DNA from: Akkermansia muciniphila
GTDB taxonomy: Bacteria > Pseudomonadota > Gammaproteobacteria > Burkholderiales > Burkholderiaceae_C
Length of the DNA stretch: 5,837 nucleotides
Assembly: GCA_943327015.2 (NCBI GenBank)
Contig: CALPVM020000163.1
Coordinates: 1-5,837, forward strand
Direction of reading: 5' to 3'
In this document: positions 1 to 4,891 of the stretch, one piece after another
Layout: the number at the start of each line of letters is the position of its first letter
Numbering within the stretch: position 1 is the stretch's first letter
The notes under the pieces: generated by a model
Databases searched by the model: none
Seen by the model: the letters and a program-made list of their open reading frames with translations, nothing else
Told to the model about the DNA's origin: nothing
Made by a program: the position numbers and the translations under genes

Positions 1-48
1 ATTGGTATGGATGTTAACCACGTCTTTAAAAACTGGGAGTATGAATGA
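1..48 (+). CDS. 3' end of an upstream gene, probably COX15/CtaA-type heme A synthase (partial)
   Basis: Reading frame 1 is open from the first base and gives IGMDVNHVFKNWEYE followed by TGA at 46-48. The stop overlaps the ATG of cyoE as ATGA, the usual sign of translational coupling, so this is very likely the tail of a real gene in the same operon. Fifteen residues are too few to identify a family. The suggested identity comes only from context: in pseudomonad-type cytochrome oxidase clusters the gene directly before cyoE/ctaB and SCO1/SenC is normally the COX15/CtaA-like heme A synthase, which converts the heme O made by CyoE into heme A. The coding call is fairly firm; the product name is inference. 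Confidence 0.6.
   Translation: MGMDVNHVFKNWEYE
35..39 (+). promoter_or_regulatory. Ribosome binding site of cyoE
   Basis: GGGAG lies five bases before the ATG at 45 and inside the end of the upstream gene. It supports this ATG as the cyoE start and supports translation coupled to the upstream frame. Confidence 0.6.
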
Positions 49-941
49 GCGCCAATGATGCGATGCAGAGCCCTTCGGTAGTTTTGCAGTTTTATGCACT
101 AACCAAGCCAAGGGTTATTCAGTTAATTGTGTTTTGTGCTCTTATAGGCATGGTTCTCGCTGTACCTGGATTACCCACCCTAGAGAACATTGCATTGGCT
201 TTGTGGGCCTGTATGGGTATTTATCTTGTGGCGGGAGCAGCAGCTGCTTTTAACTGTATTGTTGAAAAGGGCATTGATGCCAAAATGAAGCGCACTGCAT
301 GGCGACCAACGGCGCGCGGCGAGTTGAGTGACAGACAAACGCTGATGTTTTCTGCAGTTTTATGCGTGGCCGGATCGCTGATATTGTATTTTTACGTCAA
401 TCCATTAACTATGTGGCTAACGTTTGCCACATTTGTAGGTTATGCAGTTATTTATACCGTTATTTTAAAACCGCTAACACCGCAAAACATTGTGATTGGC
501 GGAGCCTCTGGCGCCATGCCCCCAGTGCTTGGGTGGGCCGCAATGACAGGTGATGTTGGGCCGGAAGCTTTAATATTGTTTCTCATTATTTTTTTATGGA
601 CACCTCCACACTTTTGGGCTTTGGCCTTGTACCGGGTTGAGGAGTATCGCAAATCAGGGCTTCCAATGTTGCCGGTAACCCATGGCAGCGAATTTACACG
701 TTTACATATATTGCTTTATACCTTGGTGCTGTTTGCTGCGGGTTTAATGCCTTTTATCTATGGCATGAGTTCCTGGCTTTACTTGTTTGCAGCTGTAGTG
801 CTTGGGGTGGGGTTTTGTGTTTATGCCTGGCGTTTAAAGAAAAACTACTCGGATGAGTTGGCGCGTGCAACATTTCGTTTTTCATTGGTGCACTTGAGTG
901 TGTTGTTTGCGGCCTTGTTGCTGGATCATTATTTACTGTAA
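45..941 (+). CDS. cyoE: Protoheme IX farnesyltransferase (heme O synthase), CyoE/CtaB
   Basis: This inner-membrane prenyltransferase of the UbiA superfamily adds a farnesyl group to heme B to make heme O, the precursor of heme A for aa3-type oxidase. The 298-residue product has the family's usual length and is mostly hydrophobic helices. After the N-terminal LTKPRV segment (19-24), the first polar loop carries the Mg-prenyl-diphosphate site as N70, E74, D78 and the run KMKRT (80-84) with RP at 87-88. TPQNIVIGGASGAMPPVLGW (145-164) and WTPPHFW (185-191), then EEYRKSGLPMLPV (199-211), are strong CyoE signatures. E74 and G76 stand where E. coli CyoE has Asp; I believe this is a normal variant of ctaB-type proteins. 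The gene overlaps its upstream neighbour by ATGA and is followed eight bases later by the SCO gene, so all are probably cotranscribed. The family assignment is very secure. Confidence 0.96.
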   Translation: MSANDAMQSPSVVLQFYALTKPRVIQLIVFCALIGMVLAVPGLPTLENIALALWACMGIYLVAGAAAAFNCIVEKGIDAKMKRTAWRPTARGELSDRQTLMFSAVLCVAGSLILYFYVNPLTMWLTFATFVGYAVIYTVILKPLTPQNIVIGGASGAMPPVLGWAAMTGDVGPEALILFLIIFLWTPPHFWALALYRVEEYRKSGLPMLPVTHGSEFTRLHILLYTLVLFAAGLMPFIYGMSSWLYLFAAVVLGVGFCVYAWRLKKNYSDELARATFRFSLVHLSVLFAALLLDHYLL

Positions 942-949
942 GGTGTGAG

Positions 950-1564
950 ATGCTTAAACAAAATGTATTAAAGCTGCTTGTCTCTGCCACTTTGCTTTTG
1001 ACCTTGTGCGGTACTGCGCTTCAAGGTTGCACTGAGAGCAAACCACAGTTCAATTCTGTAGATATTACAGGCGTAAATTATGGAAAAAAATTTACTTTAA
1101 ATGACCATAACGGAGTGGAGCGGAATCTCACTGATTTTGCTGGTAAGGTAGTGGTGGTTTTTTTTGGATATACCCAGTGCCCGGATGTGTGCCCAACATC
1201 CATGATGGAGTTAGCCCAAGTTAAGAAACTTTTGGGCAAAGATGGCGATAAGGTTCAGGGTATTTTTATAACGCTGGATCCGGAGCGAGATACGCCAGAG
1301 GTACTCAAGGCTTATATGGAGAGCTTTGATGCGTCTTTTTTAGCACTTTACACCACCACAAACAATCTGCCGACTTTGGCTAAAGAATTTAAGGTGTACT
1401 ATAAAAAAGTAGACGGAAAAACGGCTACCAGCTACACCATCGACCACACAGCCGGCAGTTATGTGTTTGATACCAAGGCTGCACTACGCTTATTTACCAG
1501 ACACGCCAGTGGTGCAGAAAAATTAGCCTCTGACATCAAGCTGTTGCTCAAACAAGGTGGTTAG
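950..1564 (+). CDS. sco1: SCO1/SenC-family copper chaperone lipoprotein for cytochrome c oxidase
   Basis: SCO proteins are thioredoxin-fold copper-binding proteins that act at the periplasmic face of the membrane in assembly of the Cu-A centre of cytochrome c oxidase subunit II. The 204-residue product shows the full copper-binding set: CPDVC (C77 and C81) after FFGYTQ, and the distant His in YTIDHTAGSYVFD (H166). DPERDTP (110-116) is also typical. The N-terminus has Lys3 and Lys8, a hydrophobic core and LQGC with Cys at 27, which fits a lipobox, so the protein is probably a lipoprotein rather than anchored by an uncleaved helix. TAAGGTG overlaps the cyoE stop and gives a ribosome site about six bases before ATG 950. 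It is the last gene of the oxidase-assembly operon and ends in a terminator. Confidence 0.94.
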   Translation: MLKQNVLKLLVSATLLLTLCGTALQGCTESKPQFNSVDITGVNYGKKFTLNDHNGVERNLTDFAGKVVVVFFGYTQCPDVCPTSMMELAQVKKLLGKDGDKVQGIFITLDPERDTPEVLKAYMESFDASFLALYTTTNNLPTLAKEFKVYYKKVDGKTATSYTIDHTAGSYVFDTKAALRLFTRHASGAEKLASDIKLLLKQGG

Positions 1565-1579
1565 CCCTGTTTGAGTTTT
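1547..1579 (+). terminator. Rho-independent terminator of the cyoE-SCO operon
   Basis: CTCAAACA (1547-1554) pairs perfectly with TGTTTGAG (1568-1575). After an A:C mismatch two more G:C pairs form (1556-1557 with 1565-1566), leaving a seven-base loop. TTTT follows at 1576-1579, so the signal is oriented for plus-strand transcripts. The 5' arm lies in the last SCO codons and the TAG stop (1562-1564) falls at the end of the loop. The T-tract is short, so efficiency may be moderate. On the minus strand no T-run follows the stem, so it should not serve rpoH well. Confidence 0.75.
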
Positions 1580-1591
1580 GTAGCTTAGGCT

Positions 1592-2533
1592 TCAGGCGTA
1601 TGCCAACAATGTTGCTTTCATTTTTTTCATGGCAGCAACTTCAATCTGGCGAATGCGTTCAGCACTAACACCGTATTCGGCCGCTAGGTCGTGCAGTGTC
1701 ATGCCACCAGTGTTGTCATCGTTAACTTTGAGCCAACGTTCTTCAACAATGCGGCGGCTACGGGCATCCAGCGCATTCAGCGCTGTTATTATGCCGTCGG
1801 TAGCCAGGAAATCACGTTGCTGTGCTTCCATAATGGCTGTGGGCTCATGGCTGTGGTCTGTTAAGTACGCGATAGGGCCAAATGCATCATCCCCATCATC
1901 AGACGGACTAGGGTCAAGAAGTACATCGCCACCGGCCAAGCGCGCTTCCATTTCAATGACTTCTTCGGGTTTAACATGCAGCTCTCGCGCCATGGACTGG
2001 ATTTGATCTTTGCTTAAGGATTCACGATGGGTGTCTGCATCGCCAAGCGCTCCTTCTGCCTTAAAGCGTTGCTTCATAGACCGCAAGTTAAAAAACAGCT
2101 TGCGTTGCGCTTTGGTCGTAGCAAGTTTGACCATGCGCCAATTTTTAAGAATGTACTCGTGAATTTCGGCCTTGATCCAATGCAAGGCATAGCTCACAAG
2201 ACGAACGCCTTGTTCGGGGTCGAAGCGCTTGACTGCTTTCATGAGGCCTACATTGCCCTCTTGAATCAGGTCACCATGGGGCAGGCCATAGCCAAGATAT
2301 TGGCGTGAAATAGAAATGACCAATCGTAAATGCGATAAAACCAGTTTTCCCGCAGCCTCTACGTCGTTACTTTGTTGGTACTTGCGCGCGTATTCCTGCT
2401 CTTCTTCTTGCGTGAGCATAGGTAATCGGTTAGCTGCAGAAATATAGGCATCTAAGTTGCCTAGGGATGGAACCAAAGTCCACGGGTTAGGAATAGTTAG
2501 CGCTGAAGTACTGGAAGCAATAGCGTATGTCAT
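1592..2533 (-). CDS. rpoH: Heat-shock RNA polymerase sigma factor RpoH (sigma-32)
   Basis: RpoH directs RNA polymerase to heat-shock promoters (chaperones and proteases). The product opens with the family-typical GNLDAYISAANRLPML (25-40). Core-binding and -10-recognition region 2 follows (about 66-140), with LSHLRLV, GLPHGDLIQEGNVGLMKAVKRFDP and the run to ATTKAQ. Next is the RpoH box QRKLFFNLR (143-151), which separates sigma-32 from other group-3/4-like sigmas. The C-terminal helix-turn-helix of region 4.2 is LHDLAAEYGVSAERIRQIE (280-298). At 313 residues it is longer than the 284-residue E. coli protein, mainly by a longer N-terminus and extra residues in the acidic linker between regions 3 and 4 (about 205-247). 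AAGGAGA (2548-2542, minus) sits about eight bases before ATG 2533 and supports this start. The gene converges on the SCO gene, is flanked by terminators on both sides, and has an HrcA operator in its leader. Confidence 0.97.
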   Translation of the reverse strand: MTYAIASSTSALTIPNPWTLVPSLGNLDAYISAANRLPMLTQEEEQEYARKYQQSNDVEAAGKLVLSHLRLVISISRQYLGYGLPHGDLIQEGNVGLMKAVKRFDPEQGVRLVSYALHWIKAEIHEYILKNWRMVKLATTKAQRKLFFNLRSMKQRFKAEGALGDADTHRESLSKDQIQSMARELHVKPEEVIEMEARLAGGDVLLDPSPSDDGDDAFGPIAYLTDHSHEPTAIMEAQQRDFLATDGIITALNALDARSRRIVEERWLKVNDDNTGGMTLHDLAAEYGVSAERIRQIEVAAMKKMKATLLAYA

Positions 2534-2541
2534 GTCGTCAC

Positions 2542-2548
2542 TCTCCTT
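2542..2548 (-). promoter_or_regulatory. Ribosome binding site of rpoH
   Basis: Read on the minus strand this is AAGGAGA, about eight bases upstream of the ATG at 2533-2531. It is a strong Shine-Dalgarno match and fixes the rpoH start. Confidence 0.75.
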
Positions 2549-2549
2549 G

Positions 2550-2565
2550 ATTGCATAGACGCAAT
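2550..2565 (-). repeat. Small inverted repeat in the rpoH leader
   Basis: On the minus strand ATTGC and GCAAT form five-base arms around six bases. The repeat lies between the CIRCE element and the Shine-Dalgarno sequence. In the transcript it could form a small second hairpin just before the ribosome site. The arms are short, so chance cannot be excluded. Confidence 0.35.
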
Positions 2566-2566
2566 G

Positions 2567-2593
2567 TTAGCACTCTATTAAAGTGAGTGCTAA
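2567..2593 (-). promoter_or_regulatory. CIRCE element (HrcA operator) upstream of rpoH
   Basis: TTAGCACTC (2567-2575), nine bases, then GAGTGCTAA (2585-2593) is an exact match to the CIRCE consensus, the binding site of the heat-shock repressor HrcA. Both nine-base arms are perfect and the spacer has the canonical length. It lies 33 bases before the rpoH start codon and about 20 bases from the Shine-Dalgarno site, where CIRCE elements usually sit (promoter or 5' leader). The only gene reading away from it is rpoH; the neighbouring ligase ends upstream in a terminator. By established knowledge HrcA represses genes with this element and is released on heat shock, so rpoH is inferred to be HrcA-repressed. 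The symmetric site is listed on the strand of the gene it controls. Confidence 0.95.
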
Positions 2594-2601
2594 TTGTGTG
2601 T

Positions 2602-2607
2602 ATTGTA
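2602..2607 (-). promoter_or_regulatory. Candidate -10 element of the rpoH promoter
   Basis: Read on the minus strand this hexamer is TACAAT, five of six matches to the sigma-70 -10 consensus. It would start transcription near 2595, right at the edge of CIRCE, which is a sensible geometry for HrcA repression. No good -35 hexamer lies at 16-18 bases (only T-rich TTATTT-like sequence), and I see no sigma-32-type promoter. The assignment is tentative. Confidence 0.35.
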
Positions 2608-2653
2608 AAGGATTGCTAAAGATCAAATAAAGGACAAAAAATGTTGAAAAATA

Positions 2654-2679
2654 AAAAAGGCACCCTAAGGTGCCTTTTT
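2654..2679 (-). terminator. Rho-independent terminator of the acyl-CoA synthetase gene
   Basis: GGCACC (2659-2664) and GGTGCC (2669-2674) form a perfect six-pair G/C-rich stem with a four-base loop, extended by A:T pairs on the outside. On the minus strand the stem is followed by six T, an A and five more T, a textbook intrinsic terminator 22-27 bases after the ligase stop. A T5 run also follows on the plus strand, so it could work both ways, though no plus-strand gene arrives here. It should stop ligase transcripts from reading into rpoH. Confidence 0.9.
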
Positions 2680-2700
2680 GTTGTGGGTAACAGGAAGCAA

Positions 2701-4380
2701 TTAAGCCCAGTAAACTGCACCCTTGCTTGCGTAAAAGGTATCGAGGTTCTTTTCAACAGAGGCTTCGATGCGATTACGACGAATTTTCATGGTTGGTGTG
2801 AGCAAACCACTCTCAATGCTCCATGGTTCAGCTGCAACAACAAACATACGAAGTTGTTCGTAGTCAGCTAAATCACGATTCACTTCATGCAACAGCTCTG
2901 TGAGTTGTTTTTCAACATCTTTGCGCACTGCGGGGTCGTTAAGCTTAGGACGAATGTCTTCAGCCAAAACTAACAAAGCGTATGCAGAAACTTGCCCAAC
3001 ACCGGAAACCATAGACATTTCAACCAATGGGTGAGCATTGATTTTGTTTTCAATAGGGGCAGGAGATACGTACTTACCTTTGGATGTTTTGAACAGTTCT
3101 TTAACACGGCCGGTAATTTTTAACAGGCCATCAGCACGGCGTTCGCCACGGTCTCCGGTACGGAAATAGCCGTCTTCGGTAAATACTTCAGCGTCGAGGT
3201 CAGGACGTTTGTAGTAACCGACCATTTGGCCAGGTGATTTAATAAGAATTTCACCCTCTTCGCTCAAACGAACCAGAACGCCTTCAAGTGGCACGCCTAC
3301 ACAGCCGGGAGCATTGATTTCAGGTGTGGAGTTGTGTGAGTAGGCGAAGTCCTCGGTCATGGCGTAACCTTCAACTAGGTTAAGACCTAGACGACGGTAC
3401 CAGTTAATGAGTTCAGCAGGAATAGGAGCTGAACCGCTGCCCGCCAACAAAGCGGCATCTAGACCCAAGCCTTTGAGAATCTTCTTGCCGACCAATTTGC
3501 CGGCAATTGGAATGCGCAACAGGCGATCGATTTTCTTGGGCGGCATTTTTGCAAAAACGCCTTGCTGGAATTTGAGCCATAAACGGGGCACCGAGATAAA
3601 CGAGGTGGGGCGCGCACGGTTCAGGTCTTTCACGAATGTATCCAGTGTTTCGGCAAAGAATACATGGGTTTTGCCGTCGACCATGGAGGTGCATTCAATC
3701 CAGGCGCGTTCAAACACGTGGGCGAGTGGCAAGTAAGACATGACACGGTTTTCTGTGTCTTGTCCGATGCGCGATTTCATATCATGCATCATGCCTTCGC
3801 TGGCCTTAGTAACACGCTCAAAGCTGTGCATTACACCTTTGGGCTGTCCTGTGGAGCCGGAGGTATAAATAATCATTGCCAAATCTTTGGCATTGCGTTT
3901 TGGGCGTCCTGGCATGGGCTTGTTGTCAGCCATAACCGAGTCCCAGGTTTTAAGGCTGGTTTTGGGTGCAAGAGGAAATGCAATGCAGGGCAAGCCAGCT
4001 GGTACTCCGGGAACTTGTTGTTCCCATGTGTCTAGTTTGCCAACAAATAACAAGCTGGCACCGCTATGCTCAAGAACATAGCGCACGGTTTCAGCGGTTT
4101 CAGTTGGGAAAATTGCAACAGTGGTGTAACCGGCCATCCAAATGGCGATTTCGGCCATAAAGAAATGCGCGCAGTTTTTGGACAGGATGGAAATGCGGGA
4201 GCCTGGCTCAAACCCTTGCGCTTGCAAATAGGTTGCCATGCGACGAGATTGCTCGAGGACTTGTCCCCAAGTGAAGTCAGCCACTAAGCCATCGCCCAAG
4301 GGCTGCGTGAGATACACGCGCTCGGCCAAAGTTGCTTCATGATCATAAATGTAGTCAAGCATTAGCTTGGAAGTAGCCAT
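2701..4380 (-). CDS. AMP-forming long-chain acyl-CoA synthetase (fatty acid-CoA ligase-like)
   Basis: This is a member of the ANL adenylating superfamily. These enzymes activate a carboxylate with ATP to an acyl-AMP and then form the CoA thioester. The 559-residue product shows the motifs in order: YTSGSTGQPKGV (172-183, phosphate-binding loop), LPLAHVFERA (217-226), EGYAMTE (337-343, with Ala where most members have Gly), GYFRTGD (404-410, ribose-binding Asp), GRVKELFKTSKGKYVSP (424-440, hinge and CoA-domain entry) and PTMKIRRN (529-536, with the likely catalytic Lys at 532). LFKTSKGKYVSPAPIEN is typical of long-chain acyl-CoA synthetases of the eukaryotic ACSL/bacterial FadD15-like type rather than acetyl-CoA synthetase. 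No signal peptide or clear membrane segment is seen, so it is probably cytoplasmic or peripheral. GGAGA about nine bases before ATG supports the start. It is divergent from the ArsA-like genes. The exact acyl substrate cannot be read from sequence. Confidence 0.92.
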   Translation of the reverse strand: MATSKLMLDYIYDHEATLAERVYLTQPLGDGLVADFTWGQVLEQSRRMATYLQAQGFEPGSRISILSKNCAHFFMAEIAIWMAGYTTVAIFPTETAETVRYVLEHSGASLLFVGKLDTWEQQVPGVPAGLPCIAFPLAPKTSLKTWDSVMADNKPMPGRPKRNAKDLAMIIYTSGSTGQPKGVMHSFERVTKASEGMMHDMKSRIGQDTENRVMSYLPLAHVFERAWIECTSMVDGKTHVFFAETLDTFVKDLNRARPTSFISVPRLWLKFQQGVFAKMPPKKIDRLLRIPIAGKLVGKKILKGLGLDAALLAGSGSAPIPAELINWYRRLGLNLVEGYAMTEDFAYSHNSTPEINAPGCVGVPLEGVLVRLSEEGEILIKSPGQMVGYYKRPDLDAEVFTEDGYFRTGDRGERRADGLLKITGRVKELFKTSKGKYVSPAPIENKINAHPLVEMSMVSGVGQVSAYALLVLAEDIRPKLNDPAVRKDVEKQLTELLHEVNRDLADYEQLRMFVVAAEPWSIESGLLTPTMKIRRNRIEASVEKNLDTFYASKGAVYWA

Positions 4381-4534
4381 GGGCGAATTCTCCGAATTAA
4401 AAAAATTGTTTTGATTGTGGAGTCATTTTGTAATCAGTAGCCTAATAACCGCATCAAATTTGAGGTTGATGAACCGATTATGAAAGCTTGAAAAGATTGT
4501 GTTGTGACTTCAGCTGTCCTTACATTCTCCTGCG

Positions 4535-4540
4535 AGTATA
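4535..4540 (-). promoter_or_regulatory. Candidate -10 element of the acyl-CoA synthetase promoter
   Basis: On the minus strand this reads TATACT, five of six consensus matches. It would give a leader of roughly 150 bases before ATG 4380. The -35 region at the right spacing is poor and instead overlaps the short dyad GCACA-TCT-TGTGC at 4550-4562, which would fit an activator or repressor site. Tentative. Confidence 0.3.
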
Positions 4541-4549
4541 AATGGTCTT

Positions 4550-4562
4550 GCACATCTTGTGC
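4550..4562. repeat. Short dyad in the ligase upstream region
   Basis: GCACA, three bases, TGTGC forms a perfect symmetric site of 13 bases. It sits where the -35 region of the candidate ligase promoter would be, so it may be an operator. I do not recognise a regulator for it. Confidence 0.35.
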
Positions 4563-4593
4563 CATGGTTTTGTGGTTTTGATGCTTTCTTCTG

Positions 4594-4610
4594 TAAGGGA
4601 ATTACCCTTA
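4594..4610. repeat. Inverted repeat TAAGGG-N5-CCCTTA
   Basis: Six-base perfect arms (4594-4599 and 4605-4610) enclose five bases. A T-rich run begins nine bases later, too far to make a normal terminator, and no plus-strand gene leads into it. It may be an operator or chance. Confidence 0.35.
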
Positions 4611-4643
4611 GTTGGTGGTTTTTTTAATATTTTTTGTTTTATT

Positions 4644-4671
4644 TTGCGTTTTTAATACTTCTTTTTATTAT
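4644..4671 (+). promoter_or_regulatory. Weak candidate upstream promoter for the ArsA-like operon
   Basis: TTGCGT (4644-4649) and TATTAT (4666-4671) are separated by 16 bases. The T-tracts just upstream could act as an UP-like element. Transcription from here would place the 16-bp palindrome at 4717-4732 and the 19-base dyad at 4740-4758 downstream of the start, as roadblock-type operators or leader hairpins. The -35 hexamer is poor and A/T-rich sequence yields such matches by chance. Confidence 0.2.
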
Positions 4672-4716
4672 ATAAGTCCGCTTTTAGGGTCTTTTTGTGC
4701 AATTGAAAGCCAAATG

Positions 4717-4732
4717 GGTGCATGCATGCACC
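4717..4732. repeat. 16-bp perfect palindrome, probable operator
   Basis: GGTGCATGCATGCACC is identical to its own reverse complement, with no spacer. The inner fourteen bases strictly alternate purine and pyrimidine. The plus strand continues with six A, so on the minus strand T-rich sequence precedes rather than follows the palindrome; it is therefore not a terminator in either direction. A perfect 16-bp palindrome in a divergent promoter region is best read as the site of a dimeric regulator. I do not recognise the regulator. Confidence 0.6.
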
Positions 4733-4739
4733 AAAAAAG

Positions 4740-4758
4740 TTGAATCGGTTCGATGCAA
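4740..4758. repeat. 19-base imperfect dyad next to the 16-bp palindrome
   Basis: TTGAATCGGTTCGATGCAA pairs at seven of eight positions around a three-base centre (ATCG-GTT-CGAT core with TTG/CAA outer arms). It begins eight bases after the 16-bp palindrome. Two neighbouring dyads of different sequence suggest a compound control region, by inference only. Confidence 0.4.
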
Positions 4759-4833
4759 TGGTTGTGTATGTTTAATTTATTCGATCATAGATGTCAGTCA
4801 AACTTTTGATGGTTTTACATTGCCTGATGATAC

Positions 4834-4876
4834 GTTTGCGTGTGGCTGGAGTGGGTTGATTGGATAATACGCAAAC
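4834..4876. repeat. Inverted repeat flanking the proximal ArsA-like promoter region
   Basis: GTTTGCGT (4834-4841) is the exact reverse complement of ACGCAAAC (4869-4876), separated by 27 bases. The interval contains GATAAT (4863-4868), a five-of-six -10 match that would start transcription near 4875, a short distance before ATG 4892. No -35 hexamer is well placed for it. The arms could be paired operator half-sites around the promoter or, if transcription starts upstream, a leader hairpin. Confidence 0.4.
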
Positions 4877-4891
4877 TAACAACAGATCGAT

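Larger units (their letters stand above)
4381..4891. other. Divergent intergenic region (511 bases) between the ligase and ArsA-like genes
   Basis: No convincing gene is seen on either strand. The region must hold the promoters of the minus-strand ligase and the plus-strand ATPase pair. It is much richer in A/T than the flanking genes, particularly at 4619-4674, and contains several small dyads: 4452-4471 (CATCAA, eight bases, TTGATG, with the nested palindrome TCAAATTTGA), 4550-4562, 4594-4610, 4717-4732, 4740-4758 and 4834-4876. No tRNA, recognised riboswitch or CRISPR repeat is visible. The length and density of dyads suggest regulation, but which dyads bind proteins cannot be told from sequence. 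Confidence 0.6.

Noticed and set aside
2602..2640. A sigma-32- or sigma-E-type promoter for rpoH.
   Set aside because: No CTTGAA/CCCCAT-like or GAACTT/TCTGA-like pair with suitable spacing was seen upstream of the CIRCE element.
2641..2871. A 76-codon plus-strand frame starting before the ligase terminator.
   Set aside because: It runs through the terminator hairpin and then antisense through the 3' end of the ligase gene; no family features. A shadow frame.
4594..4640. TAAGGG-N5-CCCTTA followed by T-rich sequence as a plus-strand terminator.
   Set aside because: The first T-run begins nine bases after the stem and no plus-strand gene precedes it; the stem is only six pairs.
4542..4655. A 37-codon plus-strand frame coding for a hydrophobic peptide (Met-Val-Leu start, rich in Phe, Leu, Val and Ile) in the intergenic region.
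   Set aside because: The hydrophobicity follows from T-rich composition, there is no good Shine-Dalgarno sequence, and it covers the dyads and T-tracts that look regulatory. It could be a small membrane peptide only if conservation showed it.
4717..4732. The 16-bp palindrome as a transcription terminator.
   Set aside because: It has no loop, and the adjacent A-run is on the plus strand 3' side, so no U-tract would follow the stem in either transcript.
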